Origin: Novosphingobium sp. 32-60-15
GTDB lineage: Bacteria > Pseudomonadota > Alphaproteobacteria > Sphingomonadales > Sphingomonadaceae
Assembly (NCBI RefSeq): GCF_002280675.1
Contig: NZ_NCEN01000013.1
Location: 1 to 64,000 of the forward strand
DNA length: 64,000 bases
Direction of reading: 5' to 3'
Under the pieces are notes generated by a model. The model made no database searches. It was not told the DNA's origin and worked only from the letters and a program-made list of their open reading frames with translations. This document shows, in pieces, positions 43,512 to 52,368 of this stretch (position 1 is its first letter; every line of letters starts with the position of its first letter). The position numbers and the translations under genes are program-made.

Positions 43512-46270
43512 ATGATGCTTCCCCGGATTGCCCACCAGCGCGCCATTATTGACCGTCGCGCACTTGCCGACGCCGTAGCTGCGGCCTTTGCCGAGCAGGA
43601 TGAGAAATCGCGCCCGGTGGTGGTCGAACTGCTGCGTGACGCGCTGGAATCAGGACGCGCCGAAATTGCCCGCCGGTTGGAGGCACGGCCTTCGGGCGGC
43701 AGCGAATGTGCCCAGGCGCAGGCATTTCTGGTCGATCAGCTGGTGCGGGTGATTTACGATCACATCGTCGGGCGCGTCTATCGCGCCAGCAACCGGTCTA
43801 CGGGAGAGCGGATCGCGGTGCTGGCAGTGGGCGGGTACGGACGCGGCGAAATGGCGCCACATTCCGATGTTGATATTGCATTTGTCACCCCCACAAAGCC
43901 GACATCGTGGTGTGAACAGGTAATTGAGGCCATGCTCTATTACTTTTGGGACTTGGGTCTGAAGGTAGGGCAATCAAGCCGTTCGCTGGATGAAGTGGTG
44001 CGGATGGCGAAAAGTGATCTGACCATTCGCACAGCGCTGCTTGAAGGGCGTTATGTCTGGGGTGACCGCGAACTTTACGAGGAGGCATCGGCACGATTTT
44101 GGGCCGAGGTTGTCACCGGCACTGAAAAGCAATTCGTTGCCGAGAAGCTGGAAGAGCGCAACGCGCGCCACAAGAAGCTGGGTGACAGCCGCTATGTGGT
44201 GGAGCCCAACGTCAAAGAGGGCAAGGGTGGCTTGCGCGATCTGCATGCGCTGTACTGGATGGGCAAATACATTCACAAGGTGCGTGACGCGTCCGAGTTG
44301 GTCGATGTTGGCCTGCTGACGGCTGAGGAATATCGCGCGTTCCGTCGGGCCGAGAACTTTTTCTGGGCCGTGCGTTGCCATCTGCACACCATCACCAATC
44401 GTGCCGAAGACCGGCTGACGTTCGATTTGCAGCGTGAAGTTGCGATGCGGATGAACTTTGCCGATCGTCCCGGCAAAAGCGCGGTTGAGCGAGCGCGGTT
44501 GAGCGATTCATGCAGTATTTCTTCCTGCAAGCAAAACAGGTGGGGTCGCTAACCGGGGTGTTTCTGGCGCAACTGGACGAGCAGTTCGCCGGACAAAAGC
44601 GCGGCTTCTTTGCCGCCTTGCGCAAGCGGCGGCGCAAAAAGGTCGGGCCGTTCCTGATCGATGGCGGCAAACTGGCGGTGCCTTCGGACGCGACGTTTCA
44701 GGAAGACCCCGTGCGGCTGGTCGAGCTTTTTGCCTGTGCAGCATCTGAAAAAGTCGAGATTCATCCCGAATCCATGCGGATAGCGCGGCGCGACGCATCG
44801 CTGATTGATGCCTCGGTGCGCAAAGACCCTCGCGCCAATGCGCTTTTCCTCGACGTGTTGACCAGCCGGAACGACCCCGAGACCGTATTGCGCTGGATGA
44901 ACGAAGCCGGTGTGTTCGGACGGTTTGTGCCCGATTTCGGGCGCGTCATCGCGCAAATGCAATTCGACATGTACCACCATTACACGGTGGACGAACATAC
45001 CATCCGGGCCATTGGTTTGCTTGCCCAGATTGAAAAGGGCGAGGCCAAGCTGGATCACCCCTTGGCCAGCGAAGTCGTGTCCAAAGTCGCTTCACGTCGT
45101 GTGCTTTATGTCGCCACGCTGCTGCATGACATCGCCAAAGGGCGGCGCGGCGATCATTCTGTTCTGGGTGCAGATGTGGCGATGAAGCTGTGTCCGCGCC
45201 TTGGCATGTCGGCGGCAGAGACAGAACTGGTTGCTTGGCTGGTGCGCTGGCACTTGTTGATGAGCGCCACCGCTTTCAAGCGCGACCTGGCCGATTACAA
45301 GACCATCGCCGATTTTGTGAACACCGTGCAAAGCCAGGAACGCCTGCGGCTGCTGCTGATCCTGACCGTTGTTGATATCCGCGCAGTGGGGCCAGGCGTT
45401 TGGAATTCATGGAAGCGGCAATTGTTAAGCGACTTGTTCGTTTCAGCCGAAGAGATGCTGCGCCTGGGCCACAAAACCCATGGCCGAGCAGAACGCATTA
45501 TTGCCAAGAAAAAGGCCGTTGGCGCGCTGCTTAAAGAGCGTGATGCGCTGATCGGCACGGTTGGCAAGCAGTTGGGCGATGCTTACTGGATTGCCGAGCC
45601 CGAGGACATCGTGGCGCTGAATTTGCAGCAAATGGACACCGCTTTGGGTGAACCGCTGTCGGTTGAGGCGCATTGGTATCCTGCACGCGGGGCTACGCTC
45701 GTTACCGTGCTGGCGGCTGACCATCCGGGTCTGTTCTATCGCATTGCCGGGGGCATTCATCTGGCTGGCGGCAACATTATCGATGCGCGTATTCACACCG
45801 CGCGCAATGGCACCGCGGTTGACAATTTCCTTGTGCAAGACCCGTTGGGCCGGCCGTTGAACGAGGCAAACCAGATCGCGCGGCTGAAAAATGCCATCGC
45901 GGATGCACTGGCCAACCGGGTCAAGCTTCAGCCGCAATTGGCGGCACGTCCGCTGGCCCGCCCGCGCGCCGATGCATTTGACGTTCGCCCGATCGTGATT
46001 TTTGATAACAAGGCGTCCAATCGCTTCACCGTGATCGAAGTCGGCGCGCGTGATCGGCCTGCCCTGCTCAGCGCTTTGGCGCGGACGCTGTTCGAAGCGC
46101 GGCTGGTCGTCCATTCAGCGCATATCGCCACTTATGGCGAACGCGCGGTGGACACATTCTATGTGACAGACGTGCTTGGCGAAAAGATCGACAGCGATAC
46201 GCGCATGAAAACGATCGAGAAGAAGCTGCTTGAGGCGGCGGAGGAGCGAAAGCTTAAAGCCGCCGCCTGA
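43512..46270 (+). pseudogene. glnD: PII uridylyltransferase GlnD, split by a 14-bp tandem duplication
   Basis: GlnD adds or removes UMP on PII proteins according to glutamine level. The first frame (43512-44552) holds the nucleotidyltransferase domain, with VLAVGGYGRGEMAPHSDVDIAF. The second frame (to 46270) holds the HD domain (LLHDIAKGRRGDHS) and two ACT domains (LVTVLAADHPGLFYRIAGG, VIEVGARDRPALLSALART). They are split at 44479-44506, where GCGCGGTTGAGCGA occurs twice in tandem. Removing one copy restores GKSAVERFMQYFFLQAK in a single frame of about 915 residues. Restart at ATG 44510 could make the HD-ACT part, but no ribosome site precedes it. Confidence 0.9.
44479..44506. repeat. Perfect 14-bp tandem duplication inside glnD
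   Basis: Two adjacent identical copies of GCGCGGTTGAGCGA. As 14 is not a multiple of three, the extra copy shifts the glnD frame. Such short tandem repeats can revert by slippage. Confidence 0.95.
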
Positions 46271-46274
46271 TTGT

Positions 46275-46631
46275 TCAGGCGGGACTTTGCGCAGCGGCGA
46301 ACTGGTCATAGGCTTCAACCGCCTGGGCTGCGTACATCAGGCTTGGGCCAGCACCCATGTAAAGTGCCATGCCCATCGTTTCCATAATCTCGTCGCGTGA
46401 TGCGCCATGGCTGAGCGCGGCCTTGGTGTGGAAAGCAATTCAACCGTCACAACGAATGGCGACGGATATCGCAAGGGCAATCAGTTCCTTGGTCTTGGCA
46501 TCAAGCGCACCGGGCTTTGTCGCTGCCTGCGCCATTGCGGAAAAAGCCTTCATCACTTCGGGCGTGCCAAGGCGCACTTCCTTGATTGCACCTGTCAGGT
46601 CGCTTGCCATCTGCGGCCAATCTTTGTTCAT
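46275..46631 (-). pseudogene. Carboxymuconolactone decarboxylase/AhpD-like protein with in-frame TGA at the second Cys of CxxC
   Basis: The frame from ATG 46631 reads as a 118-residue carboxymuconolactone decarboxylase-family protein if one TGA (codon 64, 46440-46442) is passed. It reads ELIALAISVAIRCDG, then TGA, then IAFHTKAALSHGASRDEIMETMGMALYMGAGP to the stop at 46275. The family has CxxC-x5-H here, so the TGA takes the place of the second redox Cys. A single base change from TGC or TGT would explain it as a nonsense mutation. Selenocysteine is the alternative, but I see no convincing SECIS hairpin just after the TGA. The start overlaps the upstream small membrane protein gene (ATGA). Confidence 0.8.
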
Positions 46632-46837
46632 GACGTCTGCTTTCCTGATGTGAGATGCGTTATTTTTCGGGCAACCAGCCAACTTGTCGGAATTGAAAAC
46701 ACGAAGCCGATGGCTGCGGCGATTATGATGGGGCGGCTGCCGGTCATCCCCGCTGCCAGAACGCCGGTAATCCCGACGCCCATGAGCGTCGTGGCGATGA
46801 CAGAGTGCAGGATCATCATCATGCGGAACACATTCAA
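46628..46837 (-). CDS. Small membrane protein, unknown function
   Basis: The 69-residue protein has two hydrophobic helices (HSVIATTLMGVGITGVLAAGM and PIIIAAAIGFVFSIPTSWLVA). I know similar small proteins beside carboxymuconolactone decarboxylase genes, sometimes mislabelled CTP synthetase; no function is established. Its stop overlaps the ATG of the decarboxylase-like gene by four bases, so the two form an operon. It diverges from yqgE with about 70 bases between. Confidence 0.7.
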   Translation of the reverse strand: MNVFRMMMILHSVIATTLMGVGITGVLAAGMTGSRPIIIAAAIGFVFSIPTSWLVARKITHLTSGKQTS

Positions 46838-46909
46838 TCGTCCTTCGGAGAACCGGCGGGGTAACTATCCCTACCTTGGCCGCGGCCGATATGGATTGAT
46901 GCGCATCAA

Positions 46910-47521
46910 ATGGCAGGCAAGACTCGCAACCGGGCGGTGCACACCCTATCTTCACCGGTGATGAGCGAAGCAGAATATCTCGGCGGCAGGTTTCTGCTGG
47001 CCATGCCCGGAATGGGTGACCCGCGGTTTGACCACGCGGTGATCGCAATGTGCGTGCATGATGAACATGGCGCGCTGGGCATAGGCGTGGGCCAAGTGCG
47101 CGACGGCATTACGCTGCACGGGCTGCTGGAGGACATCGGGATTGATCCCGGCGTTGCGCCTGATGTTCCCGTGCTCAACGGCGGGCCGGTTGAAACGGCG
47201 CGCGGGTTTGTGCTGCACACCAATGACTGGGGCGGCGAGGGCAGTGTAACCGTTGACCCGCTGTGCCAGCTTTCAGCATCGCTTGATGTGCTGCGCGCGA
47301 TTGCCGAAGGGCGTGGCCCTTCGAAATATCTGGTCGCCTTGGGCTATGCCGGTTGGGGTGCAGGCCAGCTTGAGGGCGAAATGCGGCACCACGGCTGGTA
47401 TGCCGCCAAGGGGCGGGCTGAAGTGTTGTTCGAGACGCCCACCGGACGGCGCTGGACCACAGCATGGAAGCGCGAGGGGATCGACCCCTCGCACCTCGTA
47501 GCCCAAACTGGCAGGGCTTAG
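46910..47521 (+). CDS. YqgE/AlgH family protein (UPF0301)
   Basis: The 203-residue protein matches the YqgE/AlgH family: YLGGRFLLAMPGMGDPRFDHAVIAMCVHDEHGALGIGV, PVLNGGPVETARGFVLHTNDW, and a late LVALGYAGWGAGQLEGEM. Structures of the family are known but the function is uncertain; AlgH has been linked to alginate regulation in Pseudomonas. ATG 46910 is used here, but GTG/ATG near 46958-46961 (MSEAEYLGG) is closer to the family start. It converges with bfr, sharing four bases. Confidence 0.88.
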   Translation: MAGKTRNRAVHTLSSPVMSEAEYLGGRFLLAMPGMGDPRFDHAVIAMCVHDEHGALGIGVGQVRDGITLHGLLEDIGIDPGVAPDVPVLNGGPVETARGFVLHTNDWGGEGSVTVDPLCQLSASLDVLRAIAEGRGPSKYLVALGYAGWGAGQLEGEMRHHGWYAAKGRAEVLFETPTGRRWTTAWKREGIDPSHLVAQTGRA

Positions 47522-47997
47522 GCTTCTGCTGCTTTGCTGTTGAGCTGGATGTAGTTTTCCAGCCCCATGCGCTCGATCATGTCGAACTGCTTTTCGATGA
47601 CATCGACATGCTCTTCCTCGCTTTCGAGGATCTTCTGGAACAAGTCGCGGCTGACAAAGTCGCGCACGGTTTCACAATGGGCAATCGCATCGCGGAGCAG
47701 CGGCAAAGCGTCCATTTCCAGCGCAAGATCGGCTTTCAGGATTTCTTCAACCGATTCACCAACGCGCAGGCGGCCCAAAGCCTGGAAGTTTGGCAGTCCA
47801 TCCAGAAACAAGATGCGATCCGCCAGAAGATCGGCGTGCTTCATTTCATCAATGGATTCGTGACGTTCGTATTCCGCCAGCTTCTTGACGCCCCAGTTGT
47901 CGAGCATGCGGTAATGCAGCCAGTACTGGTTGATCGCCGTAAGCTCGTTCAGCAGGGCTTTGTTGAGGAATTCAATAACTGTGGCATCGCCCTTCAT
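47518..47997 (-). CDS. bfr: Bacterioferritin
   Basis: The 159-residue protein is a standard bacterioferritin. It has the first ferroxidase Glu in LLNELTAINQYWLH, the heme-region YRMLDNWG, EYERHESIDEMKHADLLADRIL with the E-x2-H ligand pair, and EEEHVDVIEKQFDMI. It stores iron in a 24-subunit shell. A ferredoxin gene for iron release (bfd) is upstream on the same strand, 90 bases away. Confidence 0.96.
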   Translation of the reverse strand: MKGDATVIEFLNKALLNELTAINQYWLHYRMLDNWGVKKLAEYERHESIDEMKHADLLADRILFLDGLPNFQALGRLRVGESVEEILKADLALEMDALPLLRDAIAHCETVRDFVSRDLFQKILESEEEHVDVIEKQFDMIERMGLENYIQLNSKAAEA

Positions 47998-48087
47998 GGC
48001 GCTGATCCTTCTTCGCGACTATCTCAGGATTCTATGCCGTAGGGCTTGTCTGGCAAAGCGCGAACGACTCGCACCAGCCAGAAATAA

Positions 48088-48264
48088 TCAGGCAAATGAG
48101 GGGGATCGCTCGTCAGCAATGACGGCTTCGGCATCCTCAAGGCATTGGCGGCATTGGGGTTGAAAACCCAGCAGGCCATAAATGTCCTCAGCCCCGCCAG
48201 CGTTACAGCGTGCAGTGGCGCGAATGTCTTTTTCCCGAATGGCATTGCAGATGCATATGAACAT
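48088..48264 (-). CDS. bfd: Bacterioferritin-associated ferredoxin
   Basis: The 58-residue protein is a BFD-like [2Fe-2S] protein with the four ligands in CICNAIREKDIRA and PQCRQCLEDAE (C-x-C and C-x2-C). It reduces bacterioferritin iron to release it. It is slightly shorter than E. coli Bfd (64 residues). ATG 48264 gives the conserved MFICICNAI start. Upstream sequence has repeated TGCGA/TCGCA motifs that could be an iron-regulator site, but I cannot assign one. Confidence 0.9.
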   Translation of the reverse strand: MFICICNAIREKDIRATARCNAGGAEDIYGLLGFQPQCRQCLEDAEAVIADERSPSFA

Positions 48265-48464
48265 TGCCGTTATCCCGAACCAGTGCTTGTTGCCAATGAA
48301 TCGCAGTAATAATGCGATGCGTTCGCAATAGCAAGTGCGGAATTGGCCGGTGCGAATATGATGCTTTGGTGCGTCCTGTTGCATCCTTGCCGGAACGCTC
48401 CTACATTATGGCTACATCAAGAGTTGGGGTGACGCTCCAACGCCAACCTGCCATTCCGGGCAAG

Positions 48465-48548
48465 GTGGCGCTTGAACCGGGTAACCGGTGAAAGGATGTG
48501 GCCGATCGGGCAACGAAACGGACACAGGGACAAGCGTCTACCAGCCAC
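48465..48548 (+). ncRNA. Candidate structured leader (possible cis-regulatory RNA) of metA
   Basis: Three helices can be drawn. GTGGC-GCTTG (48465-48474) pairs with CAAGC (48531-48535) and GCCAC (48544-48548) around an 8-base bulge. ACCGG (48476-48480) pairs with CCGGT (48485-48489). TGTGGCCG (48497-48504) pairs with CGGACACA (48519-48526) with one G-A mismatch. Together they make a closed multi-helix junction ending 24 bases before the metA start. Alphaproteobacterial metA genes are often under S-adenosylmethionine riboswitches, but this does not match the SAM-II pattern I know. The rest of the bfd-metA gap (48265-48464) shows nothing else I can support. Confidence 0.45.
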
Positions 48549-48572
48549 AGGTTGAATAGAAAGACGCGCCAA

Positions 48573-49478
48573 GTGCCGATCAGAATTGCCGATAATCTTC
48601 CCGCCCGCCGCACGCTCGAAGCCGAGGGCGTAATCGTGATGAGCGAAACCGAAGCAGCGCGGCAGGATATCCGCCCGATCCGCATCGCGCTGCTCAATCT
48701 GATGCCGGACAAGATCACCACCGAAACGCAGATCGCGCGGTTGCTGGGCGCAACGCCCTTGCAGGTCGATCTGGAACTGGTGCGGATATCCGATCACGTC
48801 AGCAAGACCACGTCTGCGGGCCACATCGCGTCGTTCTATCGCCCTTGGGAAGACGTGAAAGTCGAGAAGTTTGACGGGCTGATCATAACCGGTGCGCCGG
48901 TTGAGACGATGGCGTTTGAGGACGTGACCTATTGGGACGAATTGCGCCGGATTCTCGATTGGTCGCAAAGTCACATCCATCGCACTTTGACGGTGTGCTG
49001 GGGAGCGATGGCGGCGCTTTACCACTTCCACGGCGTGGAAAAGCATAATCTTGCGACCAAGGCATCAGGCGTGTTCCGGCACGTGAACCGCGCGCCCGCC
49101 AATCCGTGGGTGCGCGGGTTGCCCGATGTGTTCGACGTTCCGGTATCGCGCTGGGCCGAAGTGCGCCGTGAAGACCTGCCGGAAGGCCGTGGCCTGAGTG
49201 TTTTGGCTGAAAGCCCTGAAACCGGGCTTTGCCTGATTGATGACCCTGCGCAGCGCACGCTGCATATGTTCAATCATCTTGAATACGACACGCTGACGCT
49301 GGCGGGTGAATATGCGCGGGACGATGCAGGTTATATGCCCCGTCACTATTTCCCCGGCGATGATCCTCAGGCGCAGCCGGTGAATTCATGGCGCGGCCAT
49401 GGCCACCTGCTGTTCGGTAACTGGATCAATGAGGCCTATCAGACCACGGCTTTTGATCTGGAAGATATCGGCAAATGA
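48573..49478 (+). CDS. metA: Homoserine O-acyltransferase (MetA family)
   Basis: The 301-residue protein matches MetA in length and motif positions. It starts MPIRIADNLPARRTLEAEGV, has IALLNLMPDKITTETQ, IITGAPVE, and the catalytic Cys142 in TVCWGAM. The catalytic His and Glu lie in MFNHLEYDTLTLAGEY. It acylates homoserine with succinyl- or acetyl-CoA for methionine synthesis; which acyl donor is used is not decided here. The start is GTG 48573, fixed by the family N-terminus; a longer frame from 48498 lies within the structured leader. Confidence 0.93.
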   Translation: MPIRIADNLPARRTLEAEGVIVMSETEAARQDIRPIRIALLNLMPDKITTETQIARLLGATPLQVDLELVRISDHVSKTTSAGHIASFYRPWEDVKVEKFDGLIITGAPVETMAFEDVTYWDELRRILDWSQSHIHRTLTVCWGAMAALYHFHGVEKHNLATKASGVFRHVNRAPANPWVRGLPDVFDVPVSRWAEVRREDLPEGRGLSVLAESPETGLCLIDDPAQRTLHMFNHLEYDTLTLAGEYARDDAGYMPRHYFPGDDPQAQPVNSWRGHGHLLFGNWINEAYQTTAFDLEDIGK

Positions 49479-49604
49479 CGACTCTTCTTGCCTTTGGCGC
49501 GTGCTTGACCTAACGGCCCCGCTTCAACCGACACGGATTCGATGATCGGCCTGGCCACAAGGGCTGCCAAGGCGGATCGGACGCGTCGAATACAGGAGAC
49601 CAAA

Positions 49605-49808
49605 ATGCCCAAGATGAAAACCAAGAGCGGCGTGAAAAAGCGCTTCAAGCTCACTGCCACCGGCAAGGTGAAGCATGGTGTTGCTGGCAAGCGCCACCGT
49701 CTGATGAGTCACAACGCCAAGTACATCCGCCAGAACCGCGGCACTGACGTGATTTCCGATGCTGATGCACGGACGATCAAGAAGTGGGCGCCCTACGGGC
49801 TGAACTGA
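49605..49808 (+). CDS. rpmI: 50S ribosomal protein L35
   Basis: The 67-residue basic protein has the L35 pattern [33 protein letters not shown], ending in [16 protein letters not shown] stands about eight bases before ATG 49605, and the longer frame from 49542 is not used. rplT follows 13 bases later. The usual upstream partner infC is not here; metA precedes instead. Confidence 0.97.
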   Translation: MPKMKTKSGVKKRFKLTATGKVKHGVAGKRHRLMSHNAKYIRQNRGTDVISDADARTIKKWAPYGLN

Positions 49809-49821
49809 GGAGCGCTGACTT

Positions 49822-50184
49822 ATGAGCCGTATCAAACGTGGTGTGACCACCCGTGCAAAGCACAAAAGGATTTTGGATCAGGCGAAGGGCTATCGTGGCC
49901 GTCGCAAGAACACTATCCGCGTCGCCCGTCAGGCCGTTGAAAAGGCCGGACAATATGCCTATCGTGACCGCAAGGTAAAGAAGCGCAGCTTCCGCGCCCT
50001 GTGGATTCAGCGCATCAATGCTGCTGTTCGCGAAGAAGGCCTGACCTATTCGCAGTTCATCCACGGCACCAAGCTGGCAGGCCTTGAACTGGACCGCAAG
50101 ACGATGGCCGATCTCGCCATGAACGAGAGCGCCATTTTCAACACGGTTATTGCGCAAGCCAAGGCAGCCCTTCCGGCCGCCTGA
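49822..50184 (+). CDS. rplT: 50S ribosomal protein L20
   Basis: The 120-residue protein has the L20 pattern: [50 protein letters not shown], and the C-terminal [13 protein letters not shown]20 starts assembly of the large subunit and represses its own operon in some bacteria. A strong terminator follows, which separates it from the AraC gene and pheST. Confidence 0.98.
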   Translation: MSRIKRGVTTRAKHKRILDQAKGYRGRRKNTIRVARQAVEKAGQYAYRDRKVKKRSFRALWIQRINAAVREEGLTYSQFIHGTKLAGLELDRKTMADLAMNESAIFNTVIAQAKAALPAA

Positions 50185-50204
50185 TCTTCGCATCGTTCCG
50201 ATGT

Positions 50205-50243
50205 AAAAAGGGGGTGGGTTCATTGGAACCTGCCCCCTTTTTT
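50205..50243 (+). terminator. Rho-independent terminator after rplT
   Basis: An A-tract and GGGGG-TGGGTTC arm pairs with GAACC-TGCCCCC followed by six T, giving a stem of about 17 bases with two mismatches and a 3- to 4-base loop. Confidence 0.92.
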
Positions 50244-50336
50244 CGTTCCGCCATTGCAGATCGTTTGTCAGGCTGATCTTTCAACAGGCCTCAAGAAAGT
50301 TATTGGTGGCCTGAACAAATAACAGGGGCGCAAAAC

Positions 50337-51221
50337 TTGTCGGCGGACTGTACTGTCCATGTCCGATTCCATCGGCCTGTTGAGCCGTTGAATCGTTACT
50401 TCACAACATTTTACCTAACCGAGCTGGATGTGCCCGGCGGTGAACGCGTGACGGACTACCTGCATCCTGAATGGGCCAATTTCAGGGCCTACAGTGGTGA
50501 CTTGCCTGATTCGCAATTGCCGGATCTGCCCGAAATTTCCGGGGTCACTGCCAATGTAACTGGCCCTACCAGCAAGACCTTGCGCTTTACTGTTGGCACT
50601 ACGCGTATTTGGGGGATCGGCATTTTGCCGCTGGGTTGGGCCAGATTTGTGGGTGCGCCTGCTAACCTCCATGCTGACCGACATTATACTGTGGCGAAAG
50701 AGCCGTTCTTGACACAGTTCAGGGGTCTTGCTGCCAATCTGTTTGGCGATGAGCCTGATGAAGCCGCTGAACTTGAACGGATTACAGCATTTTTCCTGCG
50801 CGCACTGGCACGGGGTGACCGGGAGGATGATCCGCGCATCGTGGCCTGCCACGCCGCACTGTTGAACCCTGAAATTTCCAACGTCAGCGAAATGGCCGAA
50901 GCGGCCCATTTGCCCTCGCATACGCTTGAACGGATCTGCCGCAAGCATTTCGGTTTTCCGCCAAGTCTTCTGCTGCGGCGCCAAAGGTTTATGCGCAGTC
51001 TGGTGCAATATATGCTGGACCCTTCGCTGCACTGGATCGGGGCGATTGACAGCAGCTATCACGATCAGGCCCAGTTCGTGCGCGACTTCCATCGCTTCAT
51101 GGGAACCAGCCCCAGCGAATATGCGGCGCGGCCCAAGCCTGTGCTGGAAGCGGTGATGAAGGCGCGGCAGGAGTTCATGGGCAGCGCCGTGCAAGCGCTG
51201 CACCGACCGGCAGCGGAATGA
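50337..51221 (+). CDS. AraC-family transcriptional regulator
   Basis: The 294-residue protein has a divergent N-terminal sensing domain. Its C-terminal AraC-type double helix-turn-helix covers about residues 180-265 ([39 protein letters not shown] and [23 protein letters not shown]). The ligand and targets are unknown. The start is TTG 50337 with AGGGG about 8 bases upstream; no better start is seen. It is inserted between the rpmI-rplT and pheS-pheT units. Confidence 0.82.
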   Translation: MSADCTVHVRFHRPVEPLNRYFTTFYLTELDVPGGERVTDYLHPEWANFRAYSGDLPDSQLPDLPEISGVTANVTGPTSKTLRFTVGTTRIWGIGILPLGWARFVGAPANLHADRHYTVAKEPFLTQFRGLAANLFGDEPDEAAELERITAFFLRALARGDREDDPRIVACHAALLNPEISNVSEMAEAAHLPSHTLERICRKHFGFPPSLLLRRQRFMRSLVQYMLDPSLHWIGAIDSSYHDQAQFVRDFHRFMGTSPSEYAARPKPVLEAVMKARQEFMGSAVQALHRPAAE

Positions 51222-51267
51222 ACTCCCCACTTTGATTCTGTCGCATTTGCCGCTAGCGGCTTGCCGC

Positions 51268-52368
51268 ATGGAACAGCTTGATCAACAGCAGACCGAAACC
51301 CTAGCCGCCATCGCCGATGCTGCGACGCCTGATGCCGTGGAGGCCATCCGTGTTGCCGCGCTTGGCAAACAGGGGTGGGTGAGCGCGCTGCTCAAATCGC
51401 TGGGCGGCATGACGCCCGAACAGCGCACCAGCGAAGGCCCGAAAATTCAAGGCGTTCGTGAGGCCGTGACGGCCGCGTTGGCATCGCGCAAGGCTGTACT
51501 GGAAAGCGCAGTGCTGGAAGCGCGACTGGCGGCGGAGACGGTTGATCTGTCACTGCCTGCGCCCGAAATGCCCAAGGGATCGATCCATCCGGTTGCCCAA
51601 GTGATGGACGAACTGGCTGAAATCTTTGCAGATATGGGCTTTGCCGTGGCCAGCGGGCCAGAGATCGAGGACGATTGGCACAATTTCACCGCGCTCAATA
51701 TGCCCGAAACCCATCCGGCGCGCGCGATGCATGATACGTTCTATTTCCCGGACAAGGATGCAGATGGCCGCTCGATGCTGCTGCGCACGCATACCTCGCC
51801 GGTGCAGATCAGGACGATGCTGAAAGAGGGTGCGCCCTTGCGGATCATCGCGCCGGGGCGGGTTTATCGTTCGGATTCAGATGCTACGCACACGCCGATG
51901 TTTCACCAGATCGAAGGTCTGGTGATCGACAAGGGCATTCACTTGGGCCACCTCAAGTGGACGCTGGAGACATTCCTCAAGGCCTTCTTTGAACGCGAAG
52001 ACATCGTCCTGCGTCTGCGCCCCAGCTATTTCCCGTTCACCGAACCTTCTGTTGAGGTGGATGTGGGGTACACCTTGGTGGGGGGTAAGCGGGTGGTTGG
52101 CGGCAGCGGCGACGCTGCGGACGGCGGCTGGATGGAAGTTTTGGGTTCGGGCATGGTCAACCGCAAGGTGATCGAGTTCGGCGGGCTTGATCCCGATGAA
52201 TGGCAGGGCTTTGCCTTCGGCACCGGCGTCGACCGGCTCGCCATGCTGAAATATGGCCTCGACGATTTGCGCGCCTTCTTTGATGGCGATGCGCGGTGGC
52301 TGGGCCACTATGGCTTCGGTGCGCTTGATGTGCCGACCCTTTCTGGCGGTGTGGGAGTACGTTCGTGA
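51268..52368 (+). CDS. pheS: Phenylalanine-tRNA ligase alpha subunit
   Basis: The 366-residue protein has an N-terminal coiled-coil region and the class II core: [52 protein letters not shown] (motif 2), and [17 protein letters not shown] (motif 3). It charges tRNA-Phe as an alpha2-beta2 enzyme. ATG 51268 fits the family start. The stop overlaps the pheT GTG by four bases. Confidence 0.97.
   Translation: MEQLDQQQTETLAAIADAATPDAVEAIRVAALGKQGWVSALLKSLGGMTPEQRTSEGPKIQGVREAVTAALASRKAVLESAVLEARLAAETVDLSLPAPEMPKGSIHPVAQVMDELAEIFADMGFAVASGPEIEDDWHNFTALNMPETHPARAMHDTFYFPDKDADGRSMLLRTHTSPVQIRTMLKEGAPLRIIAPGRVYRSDSDATHTPMFHQIEGLVIDKGIHLGHLKWTLETFLKAFFEREDIVLRLRPSYFPFTEPSVEVDVGYTLVGGKRVVGGSGDAADGGWMEVLGSGMVNRKVIEFGGLDPDEWQGFAFGTGVDRLAMLKYGLDDLRAFFDGDARWLGHYGFGALDVPTLSGGVGVRS

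Noticed and set aside
46443..46500. A selenocysteine insertion element at the AhpD-like TGA
   Set aside because: The sequence just downstream of the TGA (minus strand) gives only a weak 4-base GCGC stem and no convincing bacterial SECIS. I keep selenocysteine only as an alternative.
48465..48548. Naming the metA leader a SAM-II or cobalamin riboswitch
   Set aside because: The conserved core sequences I know for those classes are not present; only the helices are supported.
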